From the NCBI RefSeq assembly GCF_963678975.1, contig NC_089274.1, forward strand, positions 1,538,001-1,602,000: a stretch of 64,000 bases of DNA. The letters run 5' to 3'. Within the stretch, counting starts at the first letter, position 1; each line of letters opens with the position of its first letter. Positions 49,110 to 59,964 of the stretch are shown here, piece by piece. This stretch comes from Dysidea avara (taxonomy: Eukaryota > Porifera > Demospongiae > Dictyoceratida > Dysideidae). The notes under the pieces were generated by a model. It was not told where the DNA came from. It saw only the letters and a program-made list of their open reading frames with translations, and ran no database searches. A program made the position numbers and the translations under genes.

Positions 49110-49232
49110 TGCTACCCCTAACCCTAAATCCTAGGGGCGCTGTTCCTAATTCTAATCCTACTAGCGCTTTTCCTAATCCTATGAGCGCTTCTCCTAATAT
49201 TAATAGCTCCTCAACCCACAACAAACCATATT

Positions 49233-49781
49233 TTGACTGGCTGTCCTGCTGCTCTAGATCAAGGAAGGTATACCTGGAGACATGATTCAGTTTTACAGGT
49301 CCTTGTTCATGGGCTCCAACAGCATTTACCTGAAACATTCAAACTTTACGCTGACCTTCCAGGTTATCTAGCTAGTTCCAGCCCCCCTAGTACCATCCCA
49401 ACCAATCTTTCCTCCACCCTCAGCAGGCCTGACTTGGTATTGGTTTCTAATGATTCCATTTGTTTGTTCGAATTGACAGTACCAACTAATACCCAGCAAC
49501 ATCTTCTTGCTGCTAGAGCTAGAAAGGAAGATCGATATAGCTCCTTGCAATATGATCTCCAGCTTTCTGGGTTAACTGTCAATCTTGTTCCCATTGAAAT
49601 TGGTTGTTTAGGCCACTTTTTGTCAGAAACAATTGCTCAAATGGCTACTGCTTGTGAAGTGCCAAAGAAAACCGTAAGATCCTTGTTTGAGCAGGCAGCT
49701 CGCATTGCTGTGTCCTGTTCTTACAGAATTTTTAATTCTAGAGCCTCCCCGGGCTGGGATCTTTTAGACCACCTTAGGTAA
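49233..49781 (+). pseudogene. Non-LTR retrotransposon C-terminal endonuclease-like fragment
   Basis: A 182-codon open frame with YTWRHDSVLQVLVHGL, RPDLVLVSNDSICLFELTVP and ARARKEDRYSSLQYDL, then VPIEIGCLGHFL. RPD, E-L-T and R-K spaced this way suit a PD-(D/E)xK restriction-like endonuclease, as at the C-terminus of R2/NeSL-type LINEs. An AT-rich tail with a T run follows (49808-49819). No reverse transcriptase is found upstream (49110-49232 is degenerate CCTAATCCTA-like repeats), so the copy is truncated. Class assignment is inference. Confidence 0.55.
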
Positions 49782-49973
49782 AGTATTACATATATGTAGA
49801 TATAGATTTTTTTTTTTTTGGCGTATTGTAATTTAATTTACTTTTAGTTAATGTAAGTCTTGCCAGGGCTCCTGTACTGATCCATCAGCACATGGTACCC
49901 CTGTGTCTAGGCCCCTGTATGCTTGTAATGTATATTTTGTCTTAATCATTAAGACGTTTATTCTCTTTATTCT

Positions 49974-50959
49974 CTCCACTCCAAATAAGACTGTAGTTTC
50001 CTGTACTGAGGTTTTTGTTTTTCGGTGTGGGCGGGAGGCTTATTATCATTATTCATTATTAAAGATTCGACTGCTCTATTAGAGTGTCTCGATCTTGAGA
50101 GGATTTCAAGGTCATGAAAATGGCTTTTTTGCAAGCTAGCAACCATTAGACTACAACAAGTTTGATACTGAAATTTGATTGGCTGAAAACGTGGTCTCTA
50201 AATCTCGTAGAGCCACGGTCATGTCCAATAGAGACCACGCTCTGAGGCGATACGAAACACGATAATTACGCGCCTGTAACATTGGCAACGCATGGGCGTT
50301 TAAATGGCTAGTAACAGCCGTACTGAATTAGAGGGAGGTGTAATGGGCTTGTTTGTACTAATCAACACTACATTACTTGCTTACAAGCAGCTGTCGGGGC
50401 ACAACAACAGCAACAATGAGTTGTAGTCCAGTCGCTGAGTCCAGTACTTCGATACATAGCACGCGCCTGTAACATTGGCAACGCATGGGCGTTTAAACGG
50501 GTGGCAACAGCCACGCTGAGGTCCCGCCATGTAGGGAGGTGTAGAGGGCTTGTTTCTAGTAATTAGCCATACATTTCCCATTTACAAGCAGCTGTCAACT
50601 CTGGTACAATAACGAGTTGTAGACTAAATAAGTTAGACGTCAAGAACCACTGGGTTCTACGGGATTTAGAAAACCCTCAGGCCCTTAGTAGCGCCCTCGC
50701 TGCGCTCGGGCGCTACAGCCCAGGGCCTTCGAGTTTTCTAAATCCCGTAGAACCCTGGTTCTTGACGTCTAACTATAATTTAGAACCATTCATTTTAGGT
50801 TTCATTGTGCTTTTTAGCAATGCAAAATAAAAGGCTCCATGAGAAGTTTCCAGAAAGCAGCACAGGAAGTGGTTTTGGACAAATAATGACCATTTAATGC
50901 GGGTGCCCAGACGTGATGCGGGCAGAGGACGGGAAACTACACTCTCATTTGGAGTGGCC
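49974..50959. mobile_element. Second Harbinger-like MITE copy, split by an insertion
   Basis: Matches 44808-45168 from CCACTCCAAATAAGACTG to GCAAGCTAGCAACCATTAGA (about 50148) and resumes at TTAGAACCATTCATTTTAGG (about 50782) to the right end TTTGGAGTGGCC. The left terminus is diverged. Confidence 0.8.
50149..50781. mobile_element. Insertion inside the MITE, with direct and inverted repeats
   Basis: About 633 bp, flanked by TTAGA on both sides. It has two direct ~155 bp units starting GCCTGTAACATTGGCAACGC (50272 and 50465) and ends with a ~60 bp palindrome, 50631-50774 (GTTAGACGTCAAGAACC, CTACGGGATTTAGAAAA, AGGGCCT and complements) around GCGCCCTCGCTGCGCTCGGG. Confidence 0.75.
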
Positions 50960-51006
50960 TTAGGTAGGTGCCGTATATTCCAACTGATCCGATTTGCTCA
51001 TCATAT

Positions 51007-51825
51007 TACCGTATCGCCTCGGCCTAAATATTTCGAGGGAGAAAATTTTTGGTTAGTTCCTCATATAAAAGTCACGAAATACGTAGGATAAGTATTTATA
51101 AATACAAAGAAATCGTATTGTTGATGCCTCTTATTTTCTAATGGTTCTGCTGGTTCTAGTAGTTCTAATGGTTCTGCTGGTTCTCATGGTTCTGTAGTTC
51201 CCGTGGTTCTGCTGGTTCTAGTGGTTTTGTTGGTTCTAATGGTTCTAATGGTACTGCTGGTTCTGCTTGCTCTAATGGTACTGCTGGTTCTGCTGGTTCC
51301 AGTGGTTCTGCTGGTTCTTGTGGTTCTCATGATTCTAGTGGTTCTCATGGTTCTAGTGGTTCCAATGGTTCTGCTGGTTCTGTAGTTCCCGTGGTTCTCA
51401 TGGTTCTAGTGGTTCTGCTGGTTCCAGTGGTTCTGCTGGTTCTTGTGGTTCTCATGGTTCTAGTGGTTCCAATGGTTCTGCTGGTTCTGTAGTTCCCATG
51501 GTTCTCATGGTTCTGCTGGTTCCAGTGGTTCTGCTGGTTCTAATGGCTCTGCTGGTTCTAATGGTTCTGCTGGTTCTAATGGCTCTGCTGGTTCTAATGG
51601 TTCTGCTGGTTCTAATGGTTCTGCTGGTTCCAGTGGTTCTGAATTTTTGCTGATTTCGCGGTTTTGGGGGTTATCAGTAAAAATTTTAGCCTTGAAATAT
51701 TTAGACTTCCATATAGTCTAATACATTTTGGGAGTGTTTGCAAATCCGCAAATTTTTTATTTTTCAGTAGCAACATTGCTCAACCTCGAAATATTTGCCC
51801 CTCGAAATATTTAGGCTATACAGTA
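51007..51825. mobile_element. TACYGTAT-ended MITE with internal minisatellite
   Basis: Left end TACCGTATCGCCTCGGCCTA with AATATTTCGAGG; right end is the complement of TACTGTATAGCCTAAATATT plus TCGAGG. Most of the interior is the repeat 51140-51650. Confidence 0.7.
51140..51650 (+). repeat. GGTTCT minisatellite, 12 bp period
   Basis: About 510 bp of GGTTCTGCTGGTTCTARTGG-type units with transitions. One frame reads Gly-Ser-Ala/Asn/Ser repeats, another Val-Leu-Leu; neither has a start in context or flanking exons, so it is taken as non-coding. Confidence 0.9.
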
Positions 51826-52038
51826 TTAGGCCATCATTATTAAATTCCTTGTTTCCTGTCACCGCCTGCATCAATTTTTAGGTACCCGCACCAAATTTTA
51901 GTATTTGGTTTTCGTGGATACGTTTTCATGCTAGAAGCCTGGCACAGAGTAAGGTAAATGCATTAGCCACTGATGATTAGAAGCAGAAGGGTGGAAGTCC
52001 CTCCACTCTTGTACAACAGGGCACATCCTGGCAGCCTT

Positions 52039-52068
52039 CAAGATCGAGATACTCTAATAGAGCAGTCA
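52039..52068 (+). repeat. Single full-length dispersed motif copy
   Basis: AAGATCGAGATACTCTAATA followed by GAGCAGTC, identical to the copy at 48874. Confidence 0.8.
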
Positions 52069-52803
52069 GACACTGAAATAACAATTAGAGTCAAGTGCCG
52101 GTACTAATTAATAATCACCTCCCGCCCGCATCAGTTTTTGTTCTAATGGGTGACGGGAAAAAAGCAATATAATAATGATGGCCTATATTGTTTCACAGGC
52201 TTTTAGGTAAAAAAAAACTATACAACAATACCAGCTTATTGCATTCAAGCTTGATAAATTCTTCTTAGCCTGGCATTATTGCATCTCCATATAGCTACTA
52301 CAGAAACCTTATAATGACTAAAACATGGGATTCCCTTCTTGGGAGTGTTATTTTTATTTACTGGAAAGACAGATGGTGTCTGATGTGTACCAGCCCAAAA
52401 GAATACACCAACAGTATTATCAAGAATATTTGTTAAAAATATTGTCTGTGTTCCTTTCCCCACGCTTGTAGTGTTAGCTGGCCTTCAAATTCAATTCAAG
52501 GCTGTATCAGCACTTCTCACCACGTATAGCATTTCTGGTAAGCAGTTCTTGCTGTAGACAATTCGTTTCGAGAAGCCATTCTAAATGCAGGATGACATAT
52601 TATTATTATATAGGAATGATTCACTAAATCTTCTCCATGCAGTGTCCAACATAATGCATGGCTATAGCTATACCAGAGTACAGCTTTTTAAAGCTGCATG
52701 TCTCAGCCTCAGAATGAGGTGTCTATTTGAACTAACCATCCATTATGGATTTATAAAAAGTACATAATGAAATTTAAAAAAGAGGAAACAGGGATCACTA
52801 AAA

Positions 52804-52978
52804 GCAACAACAATAAAACAAGAAGGGATTGCTGGGGTGGTATTGTAAACCACAAATTCTTATTTTGACTTTATAGTGCTTTCAACACATTTAATAATAT
52901 AAGGAAGAGTAAGGTCAAAATAGGGATTTGTGGTTTACATTACCACCCCAACAATCCCTTCTTGTTTTGTTGCTTTTT
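52804..52978. mobile_element. Foldback MITE with ~60 bp arms
   Basis: AAACAAGAAGGGATTGCTGG and GGTGGTATTGTAAACCACAA on the left recur inverted on the right (TTGTGGTTTACATTACCACC). Non-coding; upstream of the formin A 3' end. Confidence 0.75.
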
Positions 52979-52979
52979 T

Positions 52980-53704
52980 TTACCTACCGGTATTTCCCCT
53001 CTCAAAAATTTTGTCTAGTTATATTGTATTTGCATGGAAGGATCAAATTGCTGACAAGTATTGTATTTTCCATTCAATACCAATTAATTAAGGATGTCAA
53101 ACAGACTTTTGAAAGTGTATAACATTTGTTTAGCCACAGCATCTTGTAGAGCGTGAAAAATGCTAGGTTTGCCACATTTGCTTTGTAATTGTTAAACAAC
53201 TGGGTAGTTCTCCAGATTTCTCTATGGAGCACAATTGGTAGTCATGGCACAAAACAAACAAGTGACATACAGGTGATTGTATTATCAATTGTGTAGCATT
53301 GCCAGGAAACTATTTCAGGCGTTCAGGTTGCATCTTGCACTGACTAAAAATCACCCTATTAATAAATTGGAACACTGTTCTACATGTTGACCGACAAAAC
53401 TAGCCTGCTGTCATCTTACTAGGGAAGGATCTAACATTGGGGTTTGTACACTACACAGACATCCCCCAGGCCCAATGGAATACCCTTGCTACACCTCCCG
53501 CTGTCAAATTCTGGACAAATGGATAACACTAGCAAAATCCTCCTCGAGAGTATCAGCATTGGGTTGGCCCCCAGAATATGCCAGATCAATATATTGTAGG
53601 GTAACTACCAGTGATTTGTATATAAAAATCGGCATATTATAAAAACAAAGTGTTAACATCGCACATACAACAACAGTCATAAATGGCAATAAGGGAAGTG
53701 GTCT
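52980..53704. other. Region 3' of formin A
   Basis: About 720 bp beyond the formin A stop with no gene or repeat family recognised; part is presumably its 3' UTR. Confidence 0.5.
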
Positions 53705-56700
53705 CTAAATGGTTGTTTCATAATGTGGGAGGCTAGGTGCACTAGAGTGCCGTTGATGTACTGGAGGTTGTTCATGTTGCTCTAAACTGTCATCATTTAC
53801 AGTACCATTACTAGTGACTACATCGGTGGCACGTCGTCGCCTTTTGTAGGTGTCCAAGAATTGCTGACGTTTCATCTGTGTATCAGATAGTTTGCGTGTT
53901 TCTTCTTTTTTCTCTGCTTTTGGTGAGCCATTGTTTCCTTCGTTCTCATTTTCTTCTTCTATTGTAGCTTGCTGGTAGAGCTTCTGTAATCTTGCTACGT
54001 CATCTTGCTTCAGTCCAAACCCTTTGCTCACAGTACTGCGACGTCGACCACCACTGAAACGCTGACTGCGACGACGTAAGGTAGTGCCTTGACGAATCTC
54101 TTTTAATAATGCATCAACAAGGTCCTCCTCTTCCTCTGGAATTTTAGGTTTACTGGTTTCATCTGCTCCTGCAGCACCTTGCTGTTGTCTCTTCTTTTCT
54201 TCTTGTGCAGCTTTTATCCTTTCTCTTTCAGCCTTTTTTCTCTCCATCACTTCCCTCTGTTCATTTTCCTATTACCATGAAAAGGATGATGAGGTAAACA
54301 CAGTTGGTTAAGTCATGTACCTTAGCTAGTGCTGGAATGCTTTCAGCAAACTGCAGCAGACGAGAAAGTACTCCTTCAATGTTAAACTTTTGTTTATCTT
54401 CACAAAAGAATTCAGCAATGCTTTCTAACTTTTCACTGAGGTCATCCACACTTGCACTCAATGAAGATGTCTCATCTTTAGCAACCTATTGTGCAGATAT
54501 CTTATGTAAAGTAATAAAACATAGGTAAGGACAGGACAAGGTAAAGTGAAAATCGAGGGCGAGCGAGAGAGAGAGAGAATACCTTGCACAACACATAAAG
54601 CATATAATAAGTGTAACAGTGCACCTTTAAAAATTCTTCCATCTGTTGTTTAAAATCTTCTGGTGCTGCTTTCATTTTATCTCCCATTTTCTTCAAATTT
54701 GTTTTAATTTCTCTGACCTCATTCGTAAGGTGCTCCACAGATAATCTACAGTTAATAATAGTATAGCGACATGACACCACATTGTTACATAACATGCATA
54801 CTTGCTAGCTGGTCTTAAGTGTGGCAACTCATCCATCACATTCAACAAACTAGGAAACTGCTGTTGACATACCTGCAAAATATGTGGTAACTTTAATGCT
54901 ACCAATTAACCGCCATACTTACTGAAGCAACATAATGTAAGAAATTCATGCGGGGTTTGTTGGCACGTGTATCTCTCAAATTATCTAGTGAGGTAATGGT
55001 AAAGCCATATGCATTTCCTGACCGACTTCCCTATACATCAAATGTAGTAGTAAAGCATCATGGTATACAATGAAGATAAACTTACTGCATTAACTACATT
55101 CCCTATTACTAAAATTGTATAAAACAGTTCCTTCAATGACTCAGAAGACAGGATTTCTTTAGAGAAACAACCAACACTAGGATTAAAATCATATCACTTG
55201 CCAAGTGCTTACCATCCACTGCCTCATGAAACGTCTTCAAAGCTGGTTGAAGGTCTTCTTTCTTCTCTGCGAACTCCAAACGTAACTGCATACCCTGTAC
55301 TCTCAGAACATACCTATAAAGTAGAATTGTTGTCAATCACAATACACTCCATGCATACACTTGAATGATTTACTTGTCAATTTCAATGAGCTGCAGTAAG
55401 AAATCCTCAGCTGATCCTAACACATTCTTATCACCATCGTAAGACTTGAGAATGTCAACCTGTAAATTTATAGTGATTCATGTACGCCATATATAATATT
55501 AGTAAAACTCACTGTGCTCCTGTCAGGAAGAAGTTTCTCAAATGCTTTCAGTTGTTCAAGTGAAAATTTTGATACATTTCCTTCTACTATGATGGCAATC
55601 ACCTCCTTGTTGGTGGTACGAAATTGCTTCAAGAATATGTTAATATTTAAGCTTGTCTTAGTGTCTAGCAAGCTAACCTATTGGGAGTGCATAAAATAAA
55701 CTATGTGTAGAGTTTACTGTAGTTCACTCACAACAGATGGTGCTTTCTTTTCTTCTTCTTGTATGGGTTTGCTTTTTGCCACCACCTCTGGTCTACTGAA
55801 CAACTCTTCAATCTGATCTTGATCCACTGCTAGATTTAGTGCAACTTGAGATTCTCTCCTCCATAGAGATAGCCTGCTGTTGCTGATGGTATTTTGTGGT
55901 AACTTCTTCCAGTTCAACACTCTCATTTTCCTTTTTGGCTTGAACTTCATAGCTGCTTCGAGTACAGACGAAAATGTACCTGCACACACAAATTGACAGG
56001 TAACAGCTGTTAATACAATTTATTTATTTGTCAAGAAACCATTTGTATTTCAGGTTTTGTGTATGTCAAGGACCATAGTTTAATAGAGTATTAGTTATTT
56101 GCCCTGAAGAAAATACAATACTATGTACCAAACAGTATGTACTGTATAAAAGGCCACAACTTTTGGCTATATAACTAAAATCTGCTAATCATAAAGTAAT
56201 CTGGCAACATAAAGTAACCACCTGCCTAATTGGGGTGAGCCTTAGCCTCTTCTTCCTTATAAGGGATAAAAGCTATTATCATGTGACCAAACATTACAAC
56301 CAATAACCCACCTAAGTGCAATATTTAATACCTAAGTGGTAACTATACAAACCACCACTAGTACTTAGTACTAACAACTAGTGCATACCAGTCAGTATCT
56401 CAGGTTGACAGGCCAGAGTTACATGTACCGGTGCAATATTATGTGCATAGTGTATGAGTAAGAGTCCCTTCCTCTTTATATTATGAACTCTTGAGATAGC
56501 ATATTATGTAACATTTATACAGTATTTATATGCTATGTGCCTGTGTGTTGATATAAATTTATTATCTCTCATATAGTAACTCTCAAATTAAATCATGTTA
56601 GGTTTCCTATTATGGTTGCAAACCATTTACAGTTGAGAATATGTATACACTGTAGAATGTCTATAAACTGTCGGTATTGAATAAGTCATCACTATCCTTG

Positions 56701-59492
56701 CAAGTAAACATGTAATAAGCTATAAAGTTGGCTTGCCCCTTCAATGCAGTGTATACACTATCCTATTTAGCCATATGTGAATAATAAAATACCTGGCATG
56801 CTAAACAGTGCTGCACTTCCTCCAAGAGGTGCTCCACCAGGGGGCGGTGGAGGAGGTGGGGCTCCACCTGGAGGGGGAGCTCCTCCAGGGGGTGGAGGTG
56901 GTGGTGGAGGAGGCAAGACTCCACCTGGGGGTGGAGGTGGAGGAGGAGGTGGTGGGGCTCCTCCTGGTGGAGGAGGAGGAGGTTGGACTTCACCAGGAAG
57001 AGGTGGTGGAGGAGGAGGAGGTGGGGCTGTAGCATCTACCAGTGGTGGAGGAGACAAAGCAGATGGAGGAGGGGCTACTTCTGCATCTTGCTCTGCTACT
57101 GAAGCTTGAGCTTGTTCATCAGTGACAATTTTAGTTATTGCCTTTCTCAACTTCTCTGTACTAGCTGACACAAACTGATTACTATCCTCTTCATGTCCCT
57201 CACTCATCATTACAGCAGATAATACCATCTTCTCCAACATCTCCCACACTATGTTACTCTTCTTACTATCTCTATCCAGTAACATCAGATGTTGTAAGAT
57301 GTGTAGAAATGATAAAGCATTTGGAGTACCAACCACCTACACATCACCACACATCAACTGTTTGTCAGTCAATCAGTAATAATCTTACTTTACTGTACAC
57401 TGCTCTGAACACATCCCTGTGATTACTAATGTCCATTCCTTCTTCAAATTCTCCAACCATAGTTTCTTCATCAATGGCAAATTCTTCATCAAAGACATCC
57501 AATTGAGTGGCCAGGTCCTCATCTTCAGTGTTTCTGTGTTTGTTGTAATTTTATAAATGCTCGGTGTGCATAATTATAATTTAAACTACTGATTGACAAC
57601 TGAACCACTTACCTCCATTTTGACAAGATATCCATCAAATTTAGTGCTACATCAAAAAGAATAACAGTTAAACATAGAATATTGATATGTAATTTTTACC
57701 TGCAAGGTCGTCCCTTATTATGGTTCTTTCCTCAATGTCTTCACAGCTTGCTATGAAACAGTTAATGAAGGCAAGGACTGTGGAGCAATATTCAGCTGTT
57801 TCTGCTTCTCTTAATTCCTTAATTAACACACTGAACTGGTGACGCTCTCCAAAAGTTTTCTACATACAAGGATATTATTATACATGCATGTGTGTATACA
57901 GAGTAGCTACCTTGTAATGTTGCAATGCTGTGGTCGACAGTTGATATCCCAGTCCAGTATAACCTTCATCAGAATACATACACAGACAACTGAGTAGCTG
58001 ATAAACTTGCATCTTCATCAATGTGTTTGTCGTGTTTAGCTCTGTGTAAACATTAGACTAACACTCAGAACTCGCACTGATATACAACTCTTAATACTCT
58101 ATTATAAGAATCATTTAACTATATGACTGTATTTAAAGTGTAATGTTTATTAAGGCTGTACATCTACTGTTAGAAAATCGTATGCATAAAATTTGAGATA
58201 ACGAAGTCCTAGGAGAGGTTCTCTGCTTCTTGGGTTTTTTAAATCACAAAGATCTTCATGGTAGGTCTCTAACTTTAACTTTGATCACGGACGCAATGGA
58301 AGTGATCACATAAATGTTACAAGTAATAGACAGATGCTTATTGCAGTTGTTTTTGAAAATGAATGTAATACATCTGTGATGTTTCATGGCAACAAGTTAG
58401 AATAGCACACTATACATATCCGTAACTATATGCACAGTTAGTAACAATTCACCATGCATACAATTTTTATATTGAAAGGATGGATCTCTAAGGAACTTTC
58501 ATTTGTATAATATATACGTATATATGTGTACATTTTAAAACATAATTTATTTTAACCATGCTCCTATGATTGTTCTATTGTTAGCTATTAACCATCTGTA
58601 GTGTGAGATATGCATGAGTATAGTGGCATAAATGAGGTCACTATCTTCAGCTGATTGTTGAAATCAATATCTATGTGACAAACCACATACAACTGTTGAA
58701 ACAATAGAAATTTGGCACTCCTCAGCAACTCTCAGGTGTGAATTGTGAAGCATTATAAAGCCATATGATGTCATAGCACAGATTTCCATTTTTTGATTTA
58801 CACATGAATTGTGTGTTAATGATTGAGCCATCTGCTGTTAGTAGGAACAAATAGCTAAGGGTCAGTGTCACTACAAGATGTTGAAAGGCAACAGCAAAGT
58901 TTGAAGCAACTGGCCACAACTGATAACTATAACTTTTGTATTTTGAATTCTGTCTTCTTTACAATGTGTATCTGTATAGCAAATAAAACTGACTGGTTTC
59001 AGTGCTTATTCTTTTGATGTGGCCTTAACCACTGAGTTATATCATGGGAGCGAGCATGGGCGGTATCTGTCACCCGCCCCCCCAGTGTGCAGACACATCC
59101 TGACCTTCGATAAATCTCTTCACAAACTTTTCACCGTTCATCACCGTGTGTTTCATCCCGTATGGACGATTCATGATCGCCTTGATACAAGCAATACACT
59201 CCAGCTGTTGAATGGCGTCCATCATTGCTGTTCGCTTACTAAATCCCTTCTGGCCGAGCACCGAGAGAGTGTCGAAAACTGTTTCCAGTCCTCCTTGTTC
59301 CAAGAACTGTTCCATCCATTCCTGATCAGAGCTACTGATCCTTCTCTTCAGTCCATGGAAGTTCAGCGAGCTCTTGAACAACACGATGCACAGCTCCGCG
59401 TCTGCACCTTCTAGACTAGCTGGTAGTGACTGTTTCGAGTCTATAACATCCCTTGTTACTTGTTTGGTAAGTTTACTCCACCGAGTGGACAT
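53705..59492 (-). CDS. INF2: INF2-like formin A, 16 exons, 1,033 aa
   Basis: Formins nucleate and elongate actin filaments; INF2 also severs them and in mammals acts at the ER and mitochondrial fission sites. Exons: 59105-59492, 57911-58041, 57700-57859, 57613-57646, 57389-57533, 56793-57336, 55732-55979, 55513-55677, 55374-55459, 55213-55313, 55086-55156, 54923-55030, 54802-54872, 54625-54745, 54321-54485, 53705-54268; 3,102 nt. The N-terminal DID/FH3 ([43 protein letters not shown]) is closest to INF2. FH1 in exon 6 has about six proline runs for profilin-actin. FH2 begins at [10 protein letters not shown] and includes [20 protein letters not shown] and GNAYGF. A WH2/DAD-like motif [18 protein letters not shown] near residue 895 matches human INF2, then a basic low-complexity tail. 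No C-terminal CAAX box. The subfamily assignment to INF2 is strong for DID and DAD. Confidence 0.93.
55980..56792. other. Formin A intron 6, between FH1 and FH2
   Basis: An 813 bp intron exactly at the FH1/FH2 border; no repeat recognised. Confidence 0.7.
58042..59104. other. Formin A intron 1
   Basis: A 1.06 kb AT-rich intron; no supported feature. The frame at 58722-58919 is not gene-like. Confidence 0.7.
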
Positions 59493-59964
59493 AATAAAAG
59501 TTGTTTCAATATTATTTGTGAGGAGTGGCTGACTGACTCGCGCTTTTTTATACCAGCAAGTAACGAGATACGTACGTAACATTACGTGTATTACAATACG
59601 CAATTTGTGGTCGTTTTTATTATTATTTTTAATTATGTGTGTTTTGCTGCCGGTATACCATAGCCTGACAGTATAAAAGGCTAACTACATTGTGTTGGAT
59701 ACATTCTAAATGAAGTGGCAGTAATGCAGCCACACATGTACCTGAGCCTCAACATACCAAATACATTTTTACTTGCTATAACATCGATATCCATTGGGAT
59801 TGTTGCTATGAAACCATGAATTAAAATTAATTTACCAGCCTATGAAGCCATGTGTTGTTGCCTATGGCAATTGTGTGCGTATGTGTAAATTAAATAATGT
59901 TGTGTTTACATATGGTCATAGCAGCAATTAAAAGCTATTATGCATGTTACAATATAGCAGTTAA
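59493..59964. other. Spacer between the tandem formins
   Basis: Intergenic 472 bp between the stop of formin B and the start of formin A. AT-rich with no ORF or repeat of note; it must hold formin A's proximal promoter and formin B's 3' end (inference). Confidence 0.6.

Noticed and set aside
48765-49190. Telomere-like CCCTAA repeats
   Set aside because: CCTAACCC and CCTAATCCTA units are degenerate and scattered, with no regular TTAGGG array.
51203-51385. Val/Leu-rich 60-codon ORF, possible membrane protein
   Set aside because: Frame of the GGTTCT minisatellite; no signal for a gene on either side.
56777-57109. Glycine-rich plus-strand ORF
   Set aside because: Antisense shadow of the proline-rich FH1 exon of formin A.
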